Shown: in pieces, positions 1-6,733 of the stretch
Layout: each line of letters begins with the position of its first letter
How positions within the stretch are numbered: position 1 is the stretch's first letter
Assembly (NCBI GenBank): GCA_945890595.1
Contig: CAMDCQ010000007.1
Coordinates: 1-23,967, forward strand
Origin: Chitinophaga pinensis
GTDB taxonomy: Bacteria; Bacteroidota; Bacteroidia; NS11-12g; UBA9320
DNA length: 23,967 nt
Reading direction: 5' to 3'
Translations under genes and position numbers: made by a program
Notes under the pieces: generated by a model
The model's input: only the letters and a program-made list of their open reading frames with translations
The model's database searches: none
What the model was told of the DNA's origin: nothing

Positions 1-139
1 TCGTGATAAGTGGTTGTGCAATAAACTGCGTCTTGTACTGAATTTCCATTACGTAGTTTACCAATAGAAGTGTTAGAATTATTCCGATTTCGAATAGAAT
101 GACTCTATCTGGTCTTTTAACGTTGGTCTTGGCTCGCAT
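1..139 (-). CDS. TonB-like energy transducer, N-terminal fragment cut by window edge
   Basis: An open reading frame starts with ATG at 139 (minus strand) and runs off the left edge of the window, giving 46 visible codons. The peptide begins MRAKTNVKRPDRVILFEIG, then has a hydrophobic stretch (about residues 14-31, ILTLLLVNYV), followed by MEIQYKT. A short basic start, one N-terminal membrane anchor and an E-(I/W)-x-(Y/K)-K-T-like exit are typical of TonB-family proteins of Bacteroidetes, which sit in the inner membrane and energise TonB-dependent outer-membrane receptors. Only the anchor is visible; the periplasmic domain lies outside the window, so the family call rests on this pattern alone. 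Another single-pass protein is possible. Confidence 0.5.
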   Translation of the reverse strand, partial: MRAKTNVKRPDRVILFEIGIILTLLLVNYVMEIQYKTQFIAQPLIT

Positions 140-270
140 ATTAGTTACCTTTAGTGGTACACTATAAACGAACTCTTACATTTCTGTATATATCTAGATT
201 GAACCAATACTCAAAATGAATTGAGCAACGGGTATTATGTGCGATTAATACTCTATTTCCATCAAGATAA

Positions 271-663
271 CTATGAGGGTTTTCGATATCGATCTTTTAC
301 AATGGTAGGTATAGGTGTTGGTTTTCCTTCCTCGTCTATACGTACAAAAGTGGTGTTAGTAGTCACTACGACGTCTTCTTCTCCAGTGTACACACTAACC
401 TTACGCGCTTCTATTTTAAACGTGACAGAAGTGTTTCCCATTCGTTCTACGTCTCCGTATATGCGTATCACAAAACCTTCCTTTACTTTCTTTTTAAATA
501 CCAGTTCGTCTACTTTTACAGTAACCATATTAGGAGTATGACAAACGCTAACCGCCATAGCGCTGGCAGCCTCGTCTATCCAGGCCATCATGATTCCGCC
601 AAAAAGATTACCGTGAACACCTATGTCTTTCACCATACAGATGTGAGATGTGATTAAATGCAT
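271..663 (-). CDS. Hotdog-fold acyl-CoA thioesterase (YciA/acyl-CoA hydrolase family)
   Basis: This 130-residue protein has the size of a single hotdog domain. The segment GVHGNLFGGIMMAWIDEAAS (residues 15-34) matches the active-site region of YciA-type acyl-CoA thioesterases: the HGN...GG loop supplies the conserved Asn (N19), and D30 at the start of the long hotdog helix is the expected catalytic acid. Later strands (VTVKVDELVF, GNTSVTFKIEARK) follow the family pattern. The reaction would be hydrolysis of acyl-CoA to free acid and CoA in the cytosol; chain-length preference cannot be read from the sequence. The ATG at 663 lies 5 nt after a TAnnTTTG-type -7 element, which supports this start and suggests a leaderless transcript. 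It has no evident link to the glucan genes downstream. Confidence 0.85.
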   Translation of the reverse strand: MHLITSHICMVKDIGVHGNLFGGIMMAWIDEAASAMAVSVCHTPNMVTVKVDELVFKKKVKEGFVIRIYGDVERMGNTSVTFKIEARKVSVYTGEEDVVVTTNTTFVRIDEEGKPTPIPTIVKDRYRKPS

Positions 664-668
664 TGGTG

Positions 669-701
669 CAAAGGTAGCGGTCGCAACGTATTTATGAGCA
701 A
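669..701 (-). promoter_or_regulatory. Candidate Bacteroidetes promoter for the thioesterase
   Basis: Read on the minus strand there is TTG (699-701), 22 bp, then TACCTTTG (669-676). This fits the Bacteroidetes TTG-N17-23-TAnnTTTG consensus. Only 5 nt separate the -7 element from the ATG at 663, so transcription would begin at or next to the start codon. Confidence 0.4.
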
Positions 702-739
702 ACCAATTGATGCGTACCTAAAAGAAAACTTAATGTCCT

Positions 740-2278
740 TTACGCGCCCCAATTTTCTCTATCTAGGCTTCTATAATGTATAGCTTCGGCGAGGTGTTCT
801 ATTTCTATAGTTTCACTGCCTGCAAGGTCTGCTATAGTTCGGCTTACTTTAAGAATTCTATCGTATGCTCGTGCAGAAAGGTTGAGTTTGTTCATTGCAT
901 TTTTAAGTAGCAGCGATCCTTTATTATCAATCTCACAAAACTGCCTTATTAGATTGCTCTCCATTTGTGCATTGCTATATAATGGCAACTCTTCAAAGCG
1001 TTTGTGTTGTAATTCGCGTGCGGTAATTACGCGTTGGCGTATGGTGTCGCTTTTTTCTTCGTTACCGTCTTGTTGGCTTAATTCATCAAACTTAACAGGA
1101 GTTACTTCTATATGGATGTCTATCCGGTCTAGTAGTGGTCCGCTTATCTTACTTAGGTATTTTTGGACTACGCCTGGTGCACACACGCAATCTTTTTCGG
1201 GGTGGTTAAAATAACCACAAGGGCATGGGTTCATACTCGCTACTAGCATCATAGAACAAGGATAGTCAACCGAAAATTTAGCCCTTGATATGGTTACTCT
1301 TCTATCTTCTAACGGCTGACGAAGAACTTCTAAGACGGTTCGCTTAAATTCAGGCAACTCGTCTAAAAAAAGAACACCGTTGTGAGCCAAGCTTATCTCG
1401 CCAGGTTGTGGGTGATTACCGCCGCCTACCAAAGCTACGTCGCTTATAGTATGGTGCGGACTTCGAAACGGCCGTTGGGCCATAAGTGTTGCATTATTTC
1501 CTAACCTGCCAGCTACAGAGTGTATCTTGGTGGTTTCAAGGGCTTCATGCAGATTCATAGGCGGAAGAATGGTGTTTAGTCTTTTAGCTAACATTGTTTT
1601 ACCTGCTCCTGGAGGACCTATAAGTATAATATTGTGACCTCCTGCGGCAGCTATTTCCATGGCCCGCTTTATGTTTTCTTGGCCTTTAACATCGCTAAAA
1701 TCAAAAACGAGTTTGGTTAAACCCTCTGCAAAATCATCTCTTGGATTTACGATAGTGCGTTCGAAGTCTTTGGTACCTTCTAATAAGTCTACAACGTCAT
1801 TAAGGTTCTCCATTCCATATACTTCAAGATCTTTGACGATAGCGGCTTCTCGGGCATTTTCTTTCGGAACGATTAGTTTTTTATAACCATCTTTATGTGC
1901 TTGAATAGCAATAGGAAGAGCTCCTTTTATGGGCAAAATACTTCCATCTAGACTTAATTCGCCCATGATGATAGTTTCTTCTAGCATGTCTGTGGTCATT
2001 AATTCGCCAGAAGCCATTACACCAATGGCAATTGTAAGGTCGTACGCAGATCCTTCTTTGCGAATATCTGCGGGTGCCATATTTATCACTACGCCTTTAC
2101 GTGGGTAGGTGAAGCCGCAATTTTTCATTGCGGCATTTACCCTGGGTTGACTTTCTTTTACTGCGTTATCGGGCAGTCCGATGATTTGTGTTTTTGCGCC
2201 TTGACCCACATCTACTTCTACAGTTATGAGTTGGGCAGAGATTCCATACACGGCACTGCCGTAAGTCTTAGTAAGCAT
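740..2278 (-). CDS. YifB/ComM-family Mg-chelatase-like AAA+ ATPase
   Basis: The protein has the three-part YifB architecture: an N-terminal Lon-protease-like fold (from MLTKTYGSAVYGI onward), a central Mg-chelatase AAA+ module with Walker A GPPGAGKT and Walker B GVLFLDELPEF, a cysteine-rich insert (MNPCPCGYFNHPEKDCVC) and a C-terminal lid domain ending in HYRSLDR. The best-known relative, ComM of naturally competent bacteria, is a hexameric helicase that drives branch migration during DNA uptake; in most Bacteroidetes the role is untested. The frame also opens from a TTG at 2287, but that codon lies inside a -7-like element (2285-2292). The ATG at 2278 gives the usual family N-terminus and 512 residues, so it is preferred. 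The gene is independent of the carbohydrate locus. Confidence 0.93.
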   Translation of the reverse strand: MLTKTYGSAVYGISAQLITVEVDVGQGAKTQIIGLPDNAVKESQPRVNAAMKNCGFTYPRKGVVINMAPADIRKEGSAYDLTIAIGVMASGELMTTDMLEETIIMGELSLDGSILPIKGALPIAIQAHKDGYKKLIVPKENAREAAIVKDLEVYGMENLNDVVDLLEGTKDFERTIVNPRDDFAEGLTKLVFDFSDVKGQENIKRAMEIAAAGGHNIILIGPPGAGKTMLAKRLNTILPPMNLHEALETTKIHSVAGRLGNNATLMAQRPFRSPHHTISDVALVGGGNHPQPGEISLAHNGVLFLDELPEFKRTVLEVLRQPLEDRRVTISRAKFSVDYPCSMMLVASMNPCPCGYFNHPEKDCVCAPGVVQKYLSKISGPLLDRIDIHIEVTPVKFDELSQQDGNEEKSDTIRQRVITARELQHKRFEELPLYSNAQMESNLIRQFCEIDNKGSLLLKNAMNKLNLSARAYDRILKVSRTIADLAGSETIEIEHLAEAIHYRSLDRENWGA

Positions 2279-2284
2279 AGAAGG

Positions 2285-2292
2285 CAAATATA
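2285..2292 (-). promoter_or_regulatory. -7-like element TATATTTG of the yifB-type gene
   Basis: On the minus strand TATATTTG matches TAnnTTTG exactly and ends 6 nt before the preferred ATG at 2278. No TTG lies 17-23 bp upstream, so only half the promoter is supported. It argues against the TTG codon at 2287 as the start, since that codon would lie within the promoter. Confidence 0.35.
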
Positions 2293-2313
2293 CTCGCCCG
2301 CTTTATATTTTAA

Positions 2314-3123
2314 TTATTGTAATATAACTTGCTCACTTAGTGTGCTGTTGGCATTGGTTATTTTTACAACGTAAACACCTCTTGATAGGTCACTAGTACT
2401 AATTTGTTTGTTGCTATTCACTGAATTCATATGTTCGGTTTTCACTACTTTACCAAGCGCATTGATTACAGTTACTTCTGTGGTTTCTTGTGACGGTGTG
2501 TTTAGTGTTATTTTAATATAGTCATGTGCTGGATTTGGAAAAATTTGAGCATTGATCAGTTTTTGCTCACGTATACCAATGGTTTTGTTACCCATAGTTA
2601 CATTATCAAAATACGAAACCGTTTCTTCTCCTCTGCTTCTAAAGTCTGGGAAAATGACAATTTGGTCATAAACCATGGTCATTTGACCTGAGAAATTAAA
2701 GCTTAATTCTTCCCATTCATTAATTTTGGTATTGGCTACCTTAATTTCAGGAAGAGCAGCGTTGCTGTTCGTTACTAATTTTATTCCTACGTCACTAATT
2801 ACGGTTTTATATACCATTATGGTGATGGTAGATGTTGCAGCTGTTAATTGAAACGTACCTATATCACTTCCGTGTTTTGATTCGCATCCAACCCATGGCG
2901 CACCAGAAGCCCGTGCGGTTAATTTGGCTACGGTATTACTCGTATTAATACCTGTTTTGGATGGGTTTTCTACAATTTCTAATGGAGGATTGTCGTTGTT
3001 TTCAAAGACCGTCCAAGTCCAATCAGCACCGTTTTCGTTAGGTTCAAATGTAATAGGAACCTTCTGTGCATAAATGAAAGTGAAACCTAATAAAGCGGCT
3101 AGAGTAAGTATGTTTTTTTTCAT
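2314..3123 (-). CDS. Secreted T9SS protein with one predicted carbohydrate-binding beta-sandwich
   Basis: This 269-residue protein has a signal peptide (MKKNILTLAALLGFTFIYAQ), a single domain at about residues 21-178, and a T9SS type A sorting domain at about 187-269 (FPNPAHDYIKITL ... GVYVVKIT ... EQVILQ). The middle domain ends in YFDNVTMG. A closing (F/Y)hDNV strand is common in jelly-roll carbohydrate-binding modules of Bacteroidetes, and the aromatic-rich start (DWTWTVFENN) fits a glycan-binding face. No glycosidase catalytic motif is visible, so it is probably a cell-surface or released binding protein. The T9SS tail means export across the outer membrane. It lies downstream of the three-module protein but behind a strong terminator. 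The CBM family cannot be named, and the binding role is inferred. Confidence 0.7.
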   Translation of the reverse strand: MKKNILTLAALLGFTFIYAQKVPITFEPNENGADWTWTVFENNDNPPLEIVENPSKTGINTSNTVAKLTARASGAPWVGCESKHGSDIGTFQLTAATSTITIMVYKTVISDVGIKLVTNSNAALPEIKVANTKINEWEELSFNFSGQMTMVYDQIVIFPDFRSRGEETVSYFDNVTMGNKTIGIREQKLINAQIFPNPAHDYIKITLNTPSQETTEVTVINALGKVVKTEHMNSVNSNKQISTSDLSRGVYVVKITNANSTLSEQVILQ

Positions 3124-3138
3124 GGTATGTTTTTTAAC

Positions 3139-3173
3139 AAAAAAAGGGGTTTCAGTTAACTGTAACCCCTTTT
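3139..3173 (-). terminator. Strong intrinsic terminator between the two T9SS genes
   Basis: A hairpin at 3142-3173 pairs AAAAGGGGTT with AACCCCTTTT, with one T-T mismatch and an inner CAGTTAACTG palindrome, giving 15 of 16 possible pairs. Read on the minus strand it is followed by seven T residues (3139-3145). It lies directly after the stop of the 609-residue gene and 15 nt before the start codon of the next gene, so it either ends the transcript or sets the downstream level by read-through. Confidence 0.8.
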
Positions 3174-3195
3174 GGTAAAATTTAAATAAAAGTGA

Positions 3196-5025
3196 TTATT
3201 GAATAATTAATTTATGCGTGTATGTTCCTTGCTCAGTAGCTACTTGTAAGAAGTATATACCTGCTTCAAGGCTAGAAGTATTAATTATTTCTGAAACAAC
3301 TGAAGTGTTCAATACTTTAGATGCAATAGTTTGACCATTGATACCTTGTATGGTGTAGCTTGACACTAGACCAATAGTAGCAACAGCTTCAAGTTTTACA
3401 AATTCAGCAGCAGGATTTGGATAAACCTCAAAGCTGCTAAAAGCGATTTCTTTAACGCTTCCATTATCTGGTTTGCTGAAATAAACATTGTCTACATAAA
3501 GTGTCGCAGTGCCTACTGGAATAGCAGAGAAAATTAGCTGAGAAATATGTGATGTTGAGGTTAGAGCAGTGAAGTCACTAAGAGCAATTTTATGATTGTT
3601 CCAAGTAGCAGTTGTTTGAGTGTCAAAGGCAATTTCATGCTCTTTGTCATCTCCTCCACCGTATGCATTGTCCGCACCAAAATCTACTAACTTAATTCTG
3701 TAAGTGGTAGCATTTGGAGTCCAAGCATCAAATGTAAAGTGAGTCATACCGCTAGCATCTATAGAATTAGCACCAACAGTTTCGATTCCAACAAAGTCAA
3801 GTTTATCGTATTTTTTTACATCATTTCCTGCAACTTGAATTTCTTCTAAGTCTGCTGAAGACCAAGATGTTCTCCAAGTGTCAACCGTTACGTCTGTGTA
3901 TACGTTACTAAATAATGAGATTACATTAGCTTGTAAATCTGTAGGATCTGCTGCTGCGACTGTAGGAGTAGGTGTAACCGCTTCTTTGCTAAAAAAAACG
4001 TTATCTATAAAAACAGTAGCGCTTCCTGCAGGGGTTGCAGAAAAAATAATTTGAGATATATTTGATTTCGTTGTAAGATTTGTGAAATCAGCTAAAGCCA
4101 AGTGATAGTTGATCCAATTGTTTTGAGCAGGAGCTTCAAATACAAGTTCGTGCTCTTTGTCATCACCGCCTCCAAAAGCGTTATCAGCACCAAAGTCCAC
4201 TAATTTTACTCTAAATTTAGTTGCATCAGCAGTCCATACACTTAAGTTTAAATGCTCCATGGTGCTCGCATTTATTGAATTTGCTCCAGTTGCCTCAACT
4301 CCAACGAAGTCTAAGCTGCTGTATTTTTTGATATTATCGCCACTAATAGCAAAAGCATCTAGGGTTGCAGAAGACCATCCTGTTCTCCAAGTATCCACAT
4401 TAACGTTAGTATATGCGTCACTAAATAAAGAAATAACGTCGTCAGCAGCATAAGTAGGAGTAGCATCAGCAACGCTTGGCTCAGTAGCTGCCGGTGAACC
4501 ATAGAAATATACATTATCTAAAAAGATGGTGCTACCAGTTCTACCCAAATCGTCAAATTTGAATTGGTAAAGACTAGCCACAGAAAGACCTTGAGAGATG
4601 TAATCTGCTAAGTCAATGTCAATGCTATTCCACTGATTTGCCGCTAATGTTTTAGTAACTTTTTTCTCGTTTTGAGGAGTTTGACTGATACAGAAGATGT
4701 CTAAATCAAATGAAGTTGAAGTCCAAATGTCCATGTGTAGATACCCTTTAGCGCTTGCATCTTGAGCAGAACCAAATTGAATACCTTGGTAGTTTAAGTT
4801 AGAGTACTTAATCATGTTGTCTGTACCTACTGCAAATGCAGCGTACTGTGTAGATTGACCCCAATTTGGATAAAAATTTGTGCCAGAAACATCGGTGTAC
4901 GAGTCGCTAAAAATAGAAATCACATCCGTAGAAGCCTGAGAAGGAGTTCCTGCCGAAGTGGTAGGGTCCTGAGCAAAACCCACAAAAGTGAGTGCTGTTA
5001 GAATTAAAGTAATGATTTTTTTCAT
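3196..5025 (-). CDS. Secreted T9SS protein with three tandem predicted glycan-binding modules
   Basis: This 609-residue protein has a signal peptide (MKKIITLILTALTFVGFAQ), three homologous modules at about residues 34-177, 195-347 and 367-518, and a T9SS type A sorting domain at about 528-609 (VYPNPAAEFVKLE ... AGIYFLQV ... HKLIIQ). Each module opens with a (D/N)VIS(L/I)FS-(D/N)-x-YT motif and closes with (L/I/V)DNV(Y/F)F. Modules 2 and 3 also share a WRT(G/S)WSSA segment and an acidic glycine-rich loop, LVDFGADNA(F/Y)GGGDDKEHE, which could bind calcium; module 1 lacks both. No catalytic motif is seen, so it is most likely a surface or secreted beta-glucan-binding protein. A candidate operator and a divergent regulator lie just upstream. 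Substrate is inferred from the neighbouring glucanases. Confidence 0.75.
   Translation of the reverse strand: MKKIITLILTALTFVGFAQDPTTSAGTPSQASTDVISIFSDSYTDVSGTNFYPNWGQSTQYAAFAVGTDNMIKYSNLNYQGIQFGSAQDASAKGYLHMDIWTSTSFDLDIFCISQTPQNEKKVTKTLAANQWNSIDIDLADYISQGLSVASLYQFKFDDLGRTGSTIFLDNVYFYGSPAATEPSVADATPTYAADDVISLFSDAYTNVNVDTWRTGWSSATLDAFAISGDNIKKYSSLDFVGVEATGANSINASTMEHLNLSVWTADATKFRVKLVDFGADNAFGGGDDKEHELVFEAPAQNNWINYHLALADFTNLTTKSNISQIIFSATPAGSATVFIDNVFFSKEAVTPTPTVAAADPTDLQANVISLFSNVYTDVTVDTWRTSWSSADLEEIQVAGNDVKKYDKLDFVGIETVGANSIDASGMTHFTFDAWTPNATTYRIKLVDFGADNAYGGGDDKEHEIAFDTQTTATWNNHKIALSDFTALTSTSHISQLIFSAIPVGTATLYVDNVYFSKPDNGSVKEIAFSSFEVYPNPAAEFVKLEAVATIGLVSSYTIQGINGQTIASKVLNTSVVSEIINTSSLEAGIYFLQVATEQGTYTHKLIIQ
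3472..3927 (-). repeat. Module 3 of the tandem binding-module repeat
   Basis: Encodes residues 367-518 of the 609-residue T9SS protein. It is closely similar to module 2 at protein level, including the FGADNAYGGGDDKEHE loop, which suggests a fairly recent duplication. Confidence 0.75.
3985..4443 (-). repeat. Module 2 of the tandem binding-module repeat
   Basis: Encodes residues 195-347. It shares the opening VISLFS motif, WRTGWSSA, the FGADNAFGGGDDKEHE loop and the closing FIDNVFFSK with module 3. Confidence 0.75.
4495..4926 (-). repeat. Module 1 (divergent) of the tandem binding-module repeat
   Basis: Encodes residues 34-177. It keeps the opening DVISIFSDSYTDV and closing FLDNVYF motifs but has a different middle (YPNWGQSTQ, CISQTPQNEKK) and no acidic glycine loop, so its ligand or affinity may differ from modules 2 and 3. 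Confidence 0.65.
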
Positions 5026-5042
5026 GTTATTATTATGTTATG

Positions 5043-5059
5043 ATGTTCCAAAAGAACAT
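5043..5059. promoter_or_regulatory. 6-bp inverted repeat ATGTTC-N5-GAACAT
   Basis: A perfect 6-bp inverted repeat with the spacer CAAAA lies in the leader of the 609-residue gene, next to the 23-bp operator candidate. On the minus strand it contains TTCTTTTG, one mismatch from TAnnTTTG. It may be a second protein-binding site, a leader hairpin, or part of the promoter. Confidence 0.3.
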
Positions 5060-5066
5060 AAAAAAA

Positions 5067-5089
5067 CTTAAAGTAAAAAATACTATAAG
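5067..5089. promoter_or_regulatory. Candidate operator 1 of the Nudix-family regulator
   Basis: A 23-bp near-palindrome: arms CTTAAAGT and ACTATAAG (7 of 8 positions complementary) around a 7-bp A-rich spacer. The same arrangement, with a perfect left arm CTTATAGT, occurs at 19605-19627. It lies between the divergent binding-protein and regulator genes and covers the expected -33 region of the regulator promoter. That it is bound by the encoded regulator is inference. Confidence 0.6.
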
Positions 5090-5102
5090 TAAAAATTTCC
5101 GT

Positions 5103-5110
5103 TAAGTTTG
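5103..5110 (+). promoter_or_regulatory. -7 element TAAGTTTG of the regulator gene
   Basis: An exact TAnnTTTG match 28 nt upstream of the ATG at 5139. The expected -33 TTG is absent and that position falls inside the 23-bp inverted repeat, which fits autoregulation by the gene product. Confidence 0.45.
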
Positions 5111-5138
5111 AATCGAAATAAGTAGTTTAGCCCCGTCA

Positions 5139-5879
5139 ATGAGTGAATCCAATAAGTATTTTATATCGGAAAACAATGTGCCTTTTAAACAAGAGTTTCA
5201 ATTTGGGCTTTCTGTAGACTGCGTTGTTTTTGGTTATCAAGAAGGTCAAGTGCGGGTATTACTTATAGAACGTAATGCCGATCCGTATAAGGGTAGCTGG
5301 GCACTTCCCGGTGATTTGGTAAGTTTAAACGAGGATTTAGAGCATGCAGCAAATTCAGTTTTGAATAAGCTTACAGGGTTGAAAGACATCTTCATGGAAC
5401 AATTTCACACTTTTGGTTCGGTAAATAGGCATCCTGCGGGTAGAGTAGCTACGGTCGCTTATTATTCTTTGGTAAAAAGTAGTAACTACCATCCTGTCGC
5501 ATCTGCGTGGGCTAGCTCTATACAGTGGTTTGATATACGTGAATTGCCTGACCTTGCTTTTGATCACAAGGTAATCCTAGAGAAAGGAATTCGAACACTA
5601 CAACGCTCTGTTCAATATAGACCAGTAGGTTTTGAACTTTTGCCACTCAAATTTACACTTTCAGAGTTACAGGCTTTGTATGAAGCGCTACTCGGATTTA
5701 AGTTTGATAAGCCTAATTTCAGAAAAAAAATATTGGGAATGAATTTACTTACATCTTTGGATGAAGTGCAAGAAAATGTATGGCACAGACCAGCTAAATT
5801 GTATAAGTTTGACGAGGGAAGATATCGCTCACTGAGAGATGTTGGTTTTACGTTTGATATTACCTTGAAATCCTCTTAA
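5139..5879 (+). CDS. NrtR-family transcriptional regulator (Nudix-like domain plus winged helix)
   Basis: This 246-residue protein has an N-terminal Nudix fold (about 24-150) and a C-terminal winged-helix domain (about 160-243, with the FTLSELQALYEALLG helix and the FRKKILGMNLL recognition-helix region). This is the architecture of NrtR-family regulators, which in Bacteroidetes include sugar-sensing members such as the arabinose regulator AraR. The catalytic Nudix box is broken: aligned on EDL and TGL, the usual RE-x-x-EE positions read SVLNKL (residues 73-78), so hydrolase activity is unlikely and the fold should act as a ligand sensor. It is divergent from the binding-protein gene, with a 23-bp inverted repeat between them. 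The ligand, perhaps a glucan breakdown product, is unknown, and so is whether it activates or represses. Confidence 0.88.
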   Translation: MSESNKYFISENNVPFKQEFQFGLSVDCVVFGYQEGQVRVLLIERNADPYKGSWALPGDLVSLNEDLEHAANSVLNKLTGLKDIFMEQFHTFGSVNRHPAGRVATVAYYSLVKSSNYHPVASAWASSIQWFDIRELPDLAFDHKVILEKGIRTLQRSVQYRPVGFELLPLKFTLSELQALYEALLGFKFDKPNFRKKILGMNLLTSLDEVQENVWHRPAKLYKFDEGRYRSLRDVGFTFDITLKSS

Positions 5880-5914
5880 TGCCTACGCGCACATTTTAAA
5901 GGTTACAGAAGACC

Positions 5915-6598
5915 ATGAATATAAAAGATAAGAATGCCTTAATAACAGGTTCTAGCAGAGGTGTAGGGCAACAAATAGCGTTGGGGCTGGCCGAAAAAGG
6001 GTGCAATATTATACTGCATGGCCGTACCGCTGAGAGTTGCCATAAGACTGTAGAAATGCTGAAAACCTTTCCTGTATCTGTGCATGTGGTTTTTGGTGAA
6101 TTATCTGATGAAACAGGTGTGCACCAGGTTATAGACCAAGTAAATGCATTAGGTATTGAAGTGGATATAGTGTATAATAATGCCGCAATTATGACTTCTT
6201 ACCAAAGCGATATATGGCAACATAGTTGGGAAGACTGGATGCAAACTATGAAAACGAATGTATTTGCTATGTACACTATTTGTGGTGCTTTTGTGCCAAA
6301 AATGGCGGAGCGTGGATACGGTCGTGTGGTAAATTTAAGCTCTGGAATAACTAAAACTCCCGAACTGGCACCTTATAGCGCATCCAAGTGGGCAGTGATT
6401 AAGCTCACCGAAGATCTTGCAGCGCACTATCAAGAAACTAACGTACGTATAAATTGCATAGATCCGGGATGGCTCAGAACGGATATGGGAAGCCAAAATG
6501 CGCCCAATGCAGTGGAAGCAGTTTTACCCGGGGCATTGATTCCTGCTTTGGTAGAAAATGACGGGGCAAACGGGAAGGCTTTTAGCGCTTTGGAGTAA
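5915..6598 (+). CDS. Short-chain dehydrogenase/reductase (classical SDR)
   Basis: This 227-residue classical SDR has the nucleotide-binding TGSSRGVG (11-18), the NNA segment (88-90), catalytic Ser near 142-143 (NLSSG), and the active-site YSASK (Tyr154, Lys158), followed by the PGWLRTD loop. An Arg in HGRT after the second strand suggests NADP preference. It would catalyse NAD(P)-dependent oxidation or reduction of an alcohol/carbonyl group; the substrate cannot be told. It starts 35 bp after the regulator on the same strand and may be cotranscribed with it. It is slightly shorter than many SDRs because the C-terminal segment is brief, but all catalytic motifs are intact. Its link to glucan use is by position only. 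Confidence 0.85.
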   Translation: MNIKDKNALITGSSRGVGQQIALGLAEKGCNIILHGRTAESCHKTVEMLKTFPVSVHVVFGELSDETGVHQVIDQVNALGIEVDIVYNNAAIMTSYQSDIWQHSWEDWMQTMKTNVFAMYTICGAFVPKMAERGYGRVVNLSSGITKTPELAPYSASKWAVIKLTEDLAAHYQETNVRINCIDPGWLRTDMGSQNAPNAVEAVLPGALIPALVENDGANGKAFSALE

Positions 6599-6733
6599 GC
6601 TTTTATGCTAACCAAAAGGAAAGGTTGCTGACATTCTGAATGTTTAGATTCTTGTATTTATGCTCATTCTAACAAAAGACGTATCTACGGACAGATATAA
6701 GGCCAATGAAGGGTTTTCTTGAGCTGTGAGCTA

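Noticed and set aside
206..236. Nested short inverted repeats (CTCAA/TTGAG within AATAC/GTATT) after the thioesterase gene
   Set aside because: Short stems, large loop and no T-tract; no support as a terminator.
221..541. Plus-strand 106-codon open frame
   Set aside because: It lies opposite the thioesterase gene, has no recognisable domain, and is a low-complexity Ser/Thr-rich shadow.
1443..1450. CTTATAGT, identical to one operator arm
   Set aside because: It lies inside the YifB-type coding region and has no partner arm at the right distance, so it is a chance half-site.
3472..4926. Possible CRISPR-like or mobile repeat in the 609-residue gene
   Set aside because: The repeats are about 450 bp long, in frame and encode homologous protein modules, so they are domain duplications.
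6631..6643. ACATT-CTG-AATGT hairpin between the convergent SDR and GH17 genes
   Set aside because: A 5-bp AT-rich stem with no T-tract on either side is too weak to call a terminator.
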